A stretch of DNA of 64,000 bases from Protula sp. h YS-2021 (Eukaryota > Annelida > Polychaeta > Sabellida > Serpulidae): NCBI GenBank assembly GCA_949752745.1, contig OX457029.1, positions 44,440,500 to 44,504,499 of the forward strand, in the 5' to 3' direction. Below the pieces are notes generated by a model. The model was not told where the DNA came from. It ran no database searches and worked only from the letters and a program-made list of their open reading frames with translations. Both the position numbers and the translations under genes were made by a program. This document shows positions 24,732-37,200 of this stretch, piece after piece (the first letter of the stretch is position 1; each line of letters begins with the position of its first letter).

Positions 24732-27700
24732 ATGTCTGAAACAAAGGCTGAGAATAACACGAACACGCCGGAAGGTTCGGCGTCAGGTGACATGTCAGAG
24801 AATATGCCATGTGTGGGAGAAAGTCACAGCGCACGCGGGGAAACGACATCTTCGGTGAATAAAACGGATATGGGTGACCTTGAAAGAAAGATCATTTCTG
24901 AGTCGGATTATGAGAGTGACGGCAGTTTGGAGTACACCATGGATGATATTTTGGATAATATTTCAGAGGAGGAAAATGAGAAAGGTGTGAATGAGATGGC
25001 GGATAATGCGTCGGAATTGAACCGCGCTAATGGCGAACTGAAATCGACGGAGTGTGAACCAGAAAAACGCTTGAATATATCGGACAAGTTAAAAGGTAGT
25101 GACCAAGTAAGTGACGTTGTAACCAATGTCTTGTCAGGACGAACGGATGATGTGGGCAAGGTGTCACCGGGCCAGTCCAGGGGATCGCTTGATAGCGGGT
25201 TGCCAGAGCTAACGTCAGGTTCCTTTGACAGTGGGTTGCCTGAGAACTCCGCGGGTTCCATTGAGAGCGGGTCAGCTGAGAATCCCATGAATTCCGTGGA
25301 GAGATCACCAGAGAATCCCATGAATTCCATGGAGAGCGGATCATCAGAGAATCCCATGAATTCCGTGGAGAGCGGGTTGCTAGAGAACTTCTCGGGTTCC
25401 GTTGAGAGCAGTGGTTCGGAGCACACGACTGATAACGTTGTCGGTCATTCACAAGAGGAATTACAGAGAACCATGGGCAATACGACGGAAGAACAACTGG
25501 CGACTGTTTCCGCTGAGAGTCGGAAGCCAGGGAAACCAATTCCCAGCGTTGACGCCATGTCACCAGGGCAACCAAAGAGTAATGTTGGCACTGTCTCTGC
25601 AGCGCAAGCCACTGGTAGCGTTGACAGCATGCCTCAAGCACGTGAGAATGGTAATGTTGACGTGGCTGAAGCGGAAGTAAGGAGTAAAGTTGACTCGCCA
25701 CAGATATCGCAAGGTAAAAGCATAAACCTGTCACCTGACCCATCTGTTAGTAATACGAAAAACATGTTACCAGAGCAACCCATTGGTAATACGGAGGTGT
25801 TGATACCAGAGCGTGCAATTTCTAACAATGACGAAGTGCGTCCACGTGCTGACGTTGACGCAGTACCGTCTGAACGTCCATGTGATGACGTTGACGCAGT
25901 TCCGCCCGAGCCTCCAAGTGCTGACGTTGACGCAGTGCCGCCTGGACGTCCATGTGATGACGCTGACGCAGTGCCGTCTGGACGTCCATGTGATGACGCT
26001 GACGCAGTGCCGTCTGAACGTCCATGTGATGACGTTGACGCAGTGCCGTCTGAACGCCCATGTGATGACGTTGACGCAGTGCCGTCTGAACGCCCATGTG
26101 ATGACGTTGACGCAGTGTTATCCGAGCGTCCAAGTGCTGACGTTGACGCAGTGCCGCCCGAGCCTCCAAGTGCTGACGTTGACGCAGTGCCGCCCGAGCC
26201 TCCAAGTGATGACGTTGACGCAGTGCCGCCCGAGCGTCCAAGTGCTGACTTTAACGACCCATCATCAGACTGTCAAAGTGGTGACGCTGAGGCATTAGAG
26301 CGCCCGAGTGGTGATTTTAACGATCTGTCACCAGACCGCTCAAGCAGTGACGTTGAAATACCGTCAGTATGTCCAAGTTGCGGCGTTGAGGAGGTGCCAT
26401 CACAAAATTCCAGTATTGCAGTTGACTCAATACCGTCAGAACATCCAAGTGGCGACACTGCCATGACGCCACCAGAGCATCGAAGTGATTCCGTTGAAGA
26501 ATCGTCAGAGCGTTTAGATGGTAATGTTCCTATTATGAAGTCGTCAGATGAAGCCGTTGACAAAATCACATTGCCAGAGCCCCAGCAAACAACTAAAGAA
26601 AACGTTCCTGTAGAAATCCAGAGCCGTAGCTTAGACAAAGATATAACACCGGAGCAGGAACGACAGACTGGACACGATAACGAAACTGGGCAATGTGTGG
26701 ATTCACCAGCGTTATCATCTCACGCCAGCGATGACGTTGTGGTGTGTGGAGAGGAGACAGAAGGACTAGCGGTCAGTGCCTTGACAGGTACTGGGAGTGA
26801 CGCGCCGCCACAAAAGCTGTCCGAAGACAGTGTTAATATTGAAGGAAGGGATGTGTCGGGTAAAGCGAAGTGTGAGCAATTGGACGATGCTGACTACCCA
26901 GAGAAGAATTCTAATCTTTGCGAAAACGTAGAAGATGTGTCTAAAAGTGCGACTGAGCTGTCGAAAACGGGAACATCATTCCATACCCCAAGTGATATTT
27001 TGCAAAGCGCAAAAGCTGCGGACGACAGTCATGTGCCTGACAGTGACGTAACAGTTTTACGGGTAATTGATTCGGATTTGGACATAGTTCGAAGTCAGCC
27101 TCAATCAGGTTCACCTTCCGAACTTAAAACACAAAACAGTGACGAAGTGAGCTGCAGCGAAACGCGCACGCATGAGCAGAATGACGTCAGCAAAAGTGGA
27201 CCACGTGTCAGCGAAGAGGATGACACATCAGGTGATGCTATTTCCAGTGACTTACAACTCGTCCAATCAAACAACGAGCCATGCCGCCAGCCAGTGACGT
27301 CAACTGTCGAGGCGGAAACGGATACGAAGCCGTCCGCCACCGAGGCTCACACTGAGATTGCAAAGGCTAAGTTGTCATCTCTTGTAGTGTCTGCAAGTGC
27401 CGTGGCATTTAGTGGCGAAGGGCCAGACATTTATGCCTTGGAAGCGGATAGCGTGTTAGAAGTTCCCTCTATGAATGGCAACGCTACGTTTACGCGTCGA
27501 AAGCCGAACAAGGACAAGAAGCAATTCAGTGACAGTGAACGTACCGACGGAGCGGATAGCTCTTTCCAAGATTCGTTTGATGTGTCATTCAGTACCGTGG
27601 TGGACATAACGATTTCAGAAGAAAGTGAACCATTGGTTGAGGAAGCACCTTGTGATGATGAAAAAGTACACGAAAGTGTTACAAGACCAAATACAAACGA

Positions 27701-28262
27701 ACAACAGATGGAAACGATCTCAGAAACGGCAACGGAACTGCTAGATACGACCGATTTAAAAGCATCGTTAGTGTCAGACGAACTCTCACGTGGTGACCAG
27801 AACACTGGAGAAGTATCGGACAATTCGAGAGATGCGAAAAGTTCACCAGTATCATCTGCCCTCACTATAAGCGATGAGCTTAATAATAATAACGGGGCTG
27901 AGATTTCGAATGTACCAGAAGTAGAAAATCTGCAACACGATAAAGATTTGAATCAAAATAAGTCAACTGAATCAAGCTGTGATAATTTGGACAAAACCAC
28001 TCAGAACGTTCCACTTCAGAGAGGATTTTGTGATGATCAAAATGTTCTCGTGCATAACTGCGCATTGGCCACCATCGCTGAGGATACAATAGACGGGCAT
28101 TCTGTTCAACCCGGGCATGAACGGTCCCAGTCCGGTGAGTCACGTGATAGCGGAGTGCCGGGTACTGGCGTGGTCATGAGGAAGAAAGCACGCGGTGGAC
28201 GCACATCAAGGGCTGCTCCGTCGTTTGCAGATTCGGCGACGAGGCAATCCGTTTTCACACAG
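24732..28262 (+). CDS. rtkn: rhotekin first coding exon, 1177 acidic repeat-rich residues
   Basis: A single 3531-nt exon starting ATGTCTGAAACA and ending in CAG at a GTTAGC donor, phase 0. It is rich in Ser, Asp, Glu and Val. Residues 152-622 show a 12-residue period, including 11 near-identical copies at 373-504. The last 30 residues turn basic (MRKKARGG) just before the HR1 domain. No globular domain is recognised; it is probably disordered. Antisense and alternate frames are also open through the repeat because 36 bp is a multiple of three; they are not genes. Confidence 0.9.
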
Positions 28263-31200
28263 GTTAGCATCCACCGGCTTTGCGTATGCTTTATATAGCA
28301 ATTGTGATACAGCGATATGGAGTGAGTCGTGTAGAGACTTCTTAGAGAGGGGGAGGGAGGAGGGGGGAGAGGGGGGAGAGGGGGAGGGATCGAAGTGGTA
28401 ATGTAAATAAGGAATGGGTTAGATTTACAGATGATCAGAAGTTGGGTTGTGCCATTTTAAAACTTTTACTTTATTATGTTCTGCAGCAAAATGGAAACAA
28501 TTTCAAACAATATGCGTAAGATGAGATAACAGATTCCGTGAAACATCTGAGTTGTGTAAGATTTTTTGTCACATAAACGTCATCTGATTAATTCACCGCA
28601 GCATGTGTTCATTCATCGGTGTCTACCTGCATTCACAAGCACGTTGTCGTGTCGTGTGAGTGAAGGCAATTCAAGTTTCAATGCTCAAGGGTATACATTC
28701 ATGTGTATATATAAATGTAACGTTTGAAATGCAAATATATTCTTACTGGAACCCCGCTACAACAACTTTTTGGTTAAAAAAAAGTCGGAGTTTTTACGAC
28801 AAGTGTTTAACAAACGTTTCGATATGGCATGTAATTTATGTAGGTTTGACGAAAGATAATCTGTGATTTGAAAATAGGTCAGTTGTATTTATCTGCTACG
28901 TTATCCAAATGAGAACTGACATGATATCGCAAACACACACATCATTTGACAGACAAGCAATTACAGCGTTTTCACTTCCGCTTTGATGGTCATGAATATA
29001 TCATCAGTGTTACAATAGGACTTTTCTAGATCGTCTGTATTTATATTACGGAAATGATAGAGCTGTCAAGTGAAATAAAAAAGTCACACACACACACACA
29101 CACAGCACGAGGATGCCTGTGTGACTTCCTGTACGACAGAAAATTGAGCTGTGACGTATGTGGTTTGGTCCTAGTGGCCACGTATTTTATGCTAATGCCA
29201 TGCCCACACGACCAGAACTATTACCGACAATACCTGTAATTAGCATTCACGGTCACGCCTTGAAATTGTTTTTAAATGACGACTTTAAAAATCTCATTTG
29301 TTTGAAATTACACAAAACAGCTCTATATTTTAGAAGCAATTTTGGTTTCATTTTAATAGGTGTCAGTGAATAATTTCAAGGTCACTATTTTACTGTTTCA
29401 TCTGTGACAAGAAAATAATAATTTATTGAAATATGAAGGATAAGTCTTGGATTAAATGTCTAAAATATCAGGTAGATGTTGCTTTCACTTAACAGAAGTT
29501 TTGTATGGCATATCTCGATCTCATTTATAATCTTGTTGATATTGTTTAGACTGATAAGAAGAAAATACTACACTAATGAATAATCTAACAGTTATACTTT
29601 GCGCAAAGCAAACTCCAGTCAGATCAAAAGTTCAGATGAATTGTGATCTTTTTATGCGTTGTGTGTTGTACTTCGAGAAGAGTTTTTTGCAATATTAGTC
29701 TGCTCCGTGCAATCGCCTGAGAAGATAAAGCAAGTAAGCGAAAAGAAACACTCAGAACTGAACATTTGGTTCGTAGAATTACTGTGTATGCCCCTCCCCC
29801 CCCACCCTGTTCAGTGAGGCTTGTTCAGTGTTCACATGTCCCGTCCGTCCGTCAAGATGTAGTCATTGCGTTTTTTTTAATTCAGGTAATTTTTGTCAAA
29901 TTATTTTGTCCAGAGATCTGAAGTCTTGTATAATGAAATTATGTATGTTATCGATGTGCAAGAATCGATTAAAAATTTACACATTTTGCATTGGGGCTTG
30001 GAGTTGTGTCCAGACAAGTTCTCTCGGACTCCAAGGCCCAGCCTTTTGAAAGCTCACACCGTGATAAACAAAATATACCAAAAATTCACGATCGACTCTC
30101 CATAATGCATGACAATGTACTCTAGGTCGGCTTAGTTAAAAACGCATTTGGGGAATTTTTTATAATTAGAATTTCCTGCAATTGTCTTTCTTCAGATCAC
30201 ATCTTTTTGGGGATTCCTGCGAAGCATTTTTGTCACCTATTGCTGTCTTGTTCATTTTCTTTTGAGAATGTGACATTTAGTTCTACTTACTTATTTATGC
30301 TGCTTACACATGTTGTATTTTCAGTCCAGGGGTACTTACGTCCTAACCAGAGTAACAGCTGAGACTAAAGAGATCATGCCGTCGTATTTCTGATTTCCAT
30401 GTTGATTTTTTTAAATCAGCATCTAGTCAGAAATAAGTGAAAAATCAAATAAAAGACTAAATTAAGTAAAAATCGATAGTGTCTTTTTCGCTATAATTAG
30501 GATGAGATTCTGCAGCAGAAGATTGACTTTGAGATCAAAATGCGTGACGGTACGGCTAAGCTATTGGCCGCCTCCAAGCACCCATCGCAGCTACTCGAAG
30601 CGGCCAAAAGTCTGCTGACGTCGAATACGCGCATGCTCAATTACATGTCCGAGCTGCAGCGCCGGAAGTGCCAAGAAGTGACGCCCCGGAAGCAGTGAGT
30701 GCCCCCTTAACTTCGTTTCGTTATTCGGGAAGCGAGAACTTTTTTTTCTCTTCGGAAGAAAACATTTTATGGTGCCATGTGGTCGCCTCGAGTTATGGAC
30801 AAAAGCAGTTTCCATTTTGCCAACTCCGATTAAATCAGTTGAAGTGACGTCACTTCCGTTTTCCAGCTCAGCTTTCAGTGAATCCTTCGGGAACTTTAGA
30901 ACTGAAGTTTTTGCAATGATATAAGATCGGTGCAGTCTAAAACGAAACTTGATTTGATTTGATGCAACTAAAACGAAACTTGATTTGATTTCATATCTGT
31001 GCGGTTGCATGATATCTTTTCTTTTGTTTCTGTAAACACATATGTTTTGGCCCATGTGAATTTTATAATATGACTAGACTATATGATTGCATGATATTTG
31101 TCCTGTGAATTCTGACAAAATCTAAACAGCACAAAACTAGCACAAAATTGCTGCTTGAGTTTTCCACAGTACAGCTTTTTCTACCACAGAAAACTCAGAC

Positions 31201-34200
31201 TGTGTTTTTTCATATATAGGTCTGAAGAAGGATCTAACGATATCTGTAAGGCCAAAGTATGTGTTTCAGGTAAGCTCACACTGAACAATGACCATTCGTT
31301 GTTCCTCGTCACGTGACAACACTGTTCTCATGCCGCGACCGAGGCCGGTATTTTAACCGAATATAAGTTTGGAATGAAAACAACAAAGGCAGCTTAAAGG
31401 AATTCTTGATTTACAAAATTGTTAAGTTTCTGTAAACATCCCTAAATTGATTATTTGTTTGTTTGGTTAAAAAGTAAAGTTATTGAAAACAACTAGGACC
31501 TGTTTTTGCCATGTTAAAAAAAATAGTGCATATTTTTTGAAAGAAGAAAATACAAAAGAAATAGAAAAAAGCTGCTCGATATATTAAATAACATCGATAC
31601 CGACAAAAAGTTTGTAAATAATTAGTTTTCACGTTGATAGGAGGTGTTTTGTACATCTGTTGTAAATTTGGTGTGCACACATCAACGTCCCACCCGTTTA
31701 CCTTTTGAGAATTTTCAATCGTAATGCAGTGCACTTGGGTTCACGAACCCCAGCAGGAAGACGGATAAAAATAACAAAAATGTGAAAAACATTCCCTGCG
31801 AGTTTTGAATTTTGTGTGAATTTAAAATATTTTAAAAATGTTTAAAAACTTAATTTATGCGATCTGTTTTAGAGTTAAGAATTCCATTGATGTGGAAAGA
31901 AACGGATTATTTCAAAAACAAAGGAGGTATTTAAGCAAACATTTTTATATTACTTTCCGTATTTTGAAGCTTGGTTTTACTTTCGTTAGAATAATGCAAA
32001 CATATATGTCTTTTGACGAGCATATGATGGAGATTTGTGGTCGTTATCAGTTTACAGTGTCCTCTAGAAGATCAACGTACCATGCACTGCACTGTTCGAA
32101 CTCTTGTTCTTTGGAATGAAACTCGGCCCTGCTCGCGTGCTTGACATGATGATGTGGTGTGACGCCTTTCTGGTTTTGTAGATCACAGGCGCTTTGCCGT
32201 CTTTTGTATGGTGAGGCTGGGCACCCAGATTTATGACACGTCACTCGTCAAGGAAGTCGACAGCAGCATGACAGATATCACTTTTGATGACGTCATAAAC
32301 TTGTAAGCGGAATCGTGTAAATACCCCTTGATGTTTTATCCACCAACTTTAGGTTTTATCTGGGAACGAATCTAATCTGTAGGAACCCAAAAACCGGTGT
32401 CCACGAGTTTATCTGAACATAAAACTGATAGATACCATACAACAGACAAAGCGATTGCGGGACCAGCGAATTGCAGGGTTTTAGGGTGGATTTCTTACAC
32501 ACTCCTGTAAGTGCGGATGAGGGTTAATGTACTTGCTGTTGTGTGGTTCAGTTCTGACACTACATCCATAGCTTTCGAGCCTCTTCGCATATTAATAAAT
32601 TCACTACCTTCCCAAACGTGAAAATTTTCAGCCCTAAACTGCCCTCCCCCCTCCCCGCTTCATTGACCAAACGTGACAACGTGATCCGTTTGCAATAATA
32701 GTTAGCAATTTTCGCGCCACACAAGAATCCAATCGTACTGACAGATAACCATTCAGTGAGCTACATGCGTACATTGTGTTCTCAAGTTTCATTCCGTTTT
32801 GTGTTTCGCCTCAGCAACGACGTGAGCGCCGACTTCGAGCTGACAGTAGAGGTGTACAGCCATAAGGTGAACGGTGACAGCGCCGTGGCCAGCACACCGC
32901 GCAAAATCAAGAAGAAAATCAACGAGTTCTCAACATCTGTCGGACGGAGGCTCTCCGGCTTGGTAACATTCTACTCATCATTATTTAAATTAATGACTTA
33001 TTTTTTGAAGAGCTGCCTTTGGCTTCTATACTGGAACAGGCAAATTAACCCCTGGTTTATATTCTTCGGCCGGTTTGACAAAGCGATGGAAAAAAGAAGG
33101 AGGACTTGACCGAGTTCAAGAAACTGCTGGTTGAACGAAAAAAGGAAAAGAATCTGTTGATGGTGAAGCGAGATGAAGAAATGTGAACCCGGAAGGAAGA
33201 CAGAATGCCGCAACTAACCATAACATGGCCGTATTCATCTCAGGGGTTTTGCTTGTAGTTGTCGCCGTGTTGTAAAAGAACACACAAAAAACAGAATATT
33301 CCACAACAAAGGAAAGTTCGAGACAAAAATAGGATGGTCGCAGACTTGTATAGGCAGGGTGAATTTTCTGAAAACTTTAGATCAGAATCAAGACTATTTT
33401 TGATCCTGCACTTAATGAAATTGTTTTGTAGGATTGGAAAATAATTTTTGAAGTATTTTCGTTAAACAAACAGGCTCGTGATCTGTTTGTTGTTAGTTCA
33501 TTTGTGGTTCAGGCGAGTACGTGGCAGTAGAGCAAAAAACTATGATGTCGTTATTGACGGTGATTGACACTTCCAGTTGCTGCTGAACAAAATATAAACC
33601 TACCCGCGTGACACTTTCCCAGTCATTATCCCCCGTGTAACGGAGGAATATAGTTATGAACTTGTCCGTCTTGCCGTCTGTCCGTCCGTCTGTCTGTCTG
33701 TCTGTCTGTCCGCACTTTTTTGTTCGCGCGATATCTCTGTTACTATTTATCGGAAGCAAACCAAATGTTATAGGAAGAAAGTATATATAGTGAAGTTGTG
33801 CAACGGCAGGTTATTTTTTCGATTTTGTCGAAAAATGTGAAAATTTCGACGTTTATACATTTTTGGACTTAGTCGTTTTGGTATCAATTTTGTTCGCGCG
33901 ATATCTCTGTTACTTTTTGTTGGAAGCAAACCAAATGTTACAGGAAGAAAGTATATATAGTGAAATTGTGCAACGGCAGGTTATTATCCCCCGTGTAAGG
34001 GTGGGATATAGTGATGAACTTGTCCGTCTGTCTGTCCGCTCTTTTGTTCGCGCGATATCTCCGAGGTATTTTATATTGTAGGCATAAAAAGACCATCAAT
34101 TGTACATGTGCATCGTCAGGTTATTTTTTGAAAAATATTAACAAACAAAGAATTGGTGCAAGGTTGAAAAATATGTTGTTATGAACTTTTCTTCAGTTAA

Positions 34201-37200
34201 AATGTAGCAGGTTTTTTAATATCCTGTTACACGGGGGATCCTGCCTCACCAAGGCTCTAGTTTTAATCAAAGTTATTTTGATTAGATGACCTTAACTATT
34301 TATCAGGCCATCAATAGATGTTTGGTGTTGTCAACGGTTACATTTATTTGTACTTTTGGACAATCAACGTTTATTGTTGATCCTAGGACTTGCCTGTTTT
34401 GGTCTGAAAAAAGCGCGTTTAATAGACTTGTATGTGTAAATTGTGAATTATTTAATGAAGAAACCGGTTTCTTGGTTATTTCGCATAAATCAAACAAAAC
34501 AAAACAAAAACGAGCCTTCATTTTAAGATGTACTGACAAAAAATGTATGTATTTAAAAAAGATTCTTTGGGATTTCGGTTGCTGAGAAATTTGATTAATC
34601 TGTAACCATTCTAACGTTACTTATATTTCACAGTGATATTTTCGCTTAAATAAAAATGTGCTTTTCACTTTATGTTATATAGAAAGAAGATCACGATCAG
34701 ATGTCCCACATGATTGTGTGAGTAGCGATGTCTGTAGTTGCTCATTGCGTGAGTAGCGATGTCTATAGTTGCTCATTGCGTGAGTAGCGATGTCTGTAAT
34801 TTATTCCATAAGGGGGAAATATATATGCGATCGACCGCGTGTTGGTCGGTCGGTCTGTCGGTCTGTCATCAAGAGCTTGTTAACACAATAACTTAAAAAC
34901 TGCTGCAAGGATTTTTATGAAACTTGGTATGTGGCTTCTATGGGAGCAAACACAGATCGGTATTGTAAATGGGCCAGGTTCGTCCAAGGAAAATGGACCA
35001 GCTGGTTTTGAAATTTTCAGCCCTTGACTATTGATGGCCGTGTTTAACTGATGGGGGGCCTGTGGGGAATATGTGGGCTATGCACACTGCTCTAATTGCT
35101 CATTGTGCGAGTAGCGATGTCTGTTGTTGCTTATTGTGTGAGTAGCGATGTCTGTAATTGCTCATTGTGTGAGTAGCGATGTTTGTAATTGCTCATTGCG
35201 TGAGTAGCGAGTCTGTAATTGCTCGTTGCATGAGTAGCGATGTCTGTAATTTCTCATTATGGCGTCCACTTCATAAGTAACAAATCTGAATGTTATTATT
35301 TTCGAAACATTTGCTTAATTAAGCTCCCTGCAAATGAGAAGCATTAAGTCCTGGCTGCCATTCGTTTTCATATACTTACATCACATAATATTCTTGCATA
35401 GGCATTGAACAAAATTCTCTCAAATTTTGAAGGCTTAAAAAGCAGCAAAATAACATTTTTTTGGATTTTCAGAGGGCCTAAATTTGAGAAGATAGCGGAA
35501 GCGACACTTTCACTGAATGACGTTAGCGACACTGTGAGCACGTACGACCTTGACATTCACGACCCGCCCACAGATAAAGGTAAGGGGCCATCGATAAAAT
35601 TTCATAACACTGAAATTTTAACTTTCTGAGAAGATCGTTTAATTTCCATGTCACTCATCTGAAGGACATATTTCGCTAAGATCAGTATTTTGAGAGTATG
35701 GCGGCTGAAGTATTGTAGACTGCTGAGAAAGCGCCTGTGATTTATTTCCGGGTGATCTGTTCTTTTTAGATGCACACCACAATGAACTGCCTCTCTTTGG
35801 CAATCTGTGCTGTAAAATAGCAGCCCAACCCGACTGTATGCTGAAGGAAATCATCTCATCACAACTGGGAGTGAGGGTGAGTTGTTGGCGTTGACGTCAT
35901 GCCCGTAGGCGCTCAAGAAACCTTGTTATAGAAATATCTAAAACATTAACCTGTCGTGAAATAAAGTTTTACAGTGATTTCATTTTTTTAGCCCCCAACC
36001 AAAGCTTTAGTCCCTGGAGTGGCTTTAGGTTTCGTTGTTGTCCGTCCTTCCATCGCCCGGCTGGAAGAATAATAATCTGTTCGTGTGATATTCAGCATGT
36101 AGATGACGTGTTATAGTGGTAATTGTACGTTATTTTTGTTCTGACCTTAACTCAATTTTTAGATTTAACTTGAAATTTGTTAACACGATAAACAATATTT
36201 GCTAGACCGATCGTGACCATATGTTAAACAAGGCTTAATCAGTTCAAAACGGCGATCAGGGTTGATGTTTTATGTCGATCAGTAAATTTAAAACGGCCGC
36301 CAGTCGCCATCTTGGATTTTCACCAAATTTTAGGGCGGTTTGACCATTTCAGAAGGATGATCAGGGGTGATTTTGTGATCGATCAATGTATTCAGAATTG
36401 CCACATCTTGAATTTTCCCATAATTTCTAGAAAATATGACATAAAATAAAAACCAATTTTAGACACTGCTTATTCATAACGAAAGCACGCTCGGGATTAA
36501 TTTTAGGACCGATTATTAAATTCAAGAATAACCGCCAGCCGATACCTTTAATTTTTCCGACAATTTCTCTTAAACACGAATGCTCGTAAACTGCTTTACA
36601 GAACGGCATCCAATTTTAGATATTGACTGACCATCACAAAGTAACAAGCTCGGAACTGGTTTTCGGTAAAGTAGAAAACATCAGAATGGCTGCCAGTCGC
36701 CATGCCGGATTTTCACTCGCAAATTGAAAACACGCTTGGGTTGTATTTTTATTTATTTATTTTTCTTTTTTTGCTTTTGTATGAAGTGACCAGTCATCGT
36801 GCAAATCATCCGCATTTTCTTGTACACATGGTAACACAGTTATTACCTATCTGTTTGGAGCTGTATATTTATTAAAGCAACAGATAATATCCAAGTCATG
36901 CCGTTGTTCAAACCTTCATTTACAAGCCCTTATGACCCGCCGTGATCAGAATCCCGACAGTTTTGGAAGGAATACTGTCTTCGATGGCTTGTCTTTATTA
37001 AGCCTTCACTCTTTGAAAAAATGAAATTGCGTATAAAATGTACCACCATTCTGGGTTAAGAATATGAAGGAAACTGATTTGGATACAGTCAAAGATGTAA
37101 ACAGAACCGTCAACTGTGAGCGTCGTGTGGGATTTTTACGACCAACCGCATCATTACCGTTCTCTTTCCTATTTGCTGATACCGTTGTCGTAAACAAAGG

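Noticed and set aside
24730..24732. AG just before ATG 24732 as an acceptor joining exon 16613-17032 to the giant exon
   Set aside because: Phase would fit, but there is no pyrimidine tract or branch-like sequence, and a TATA box with a normal 5' UTR gives a simpler start. RNA data could reverse this.
25027..26241. Long antisense and alternate-frame ORFs over the giant rhotekin exon
   Set aside because: The 36-bp unit is a multiple of three, so all frames stay open. Splice phase and HR1 continuity support only the sense frame starting at 24732.
33079..33186. Extra rhotekin exon
   Set aside because: No acceptor gives the right phase, and the 35-nt exon at 34683 explains the frame and matches RTKN2.
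34707..35260. Possible CRISPR array (regular short repeats)
   Set aside because: Units are contiguous 31-bp copies without unique spacers, in an animal gene.
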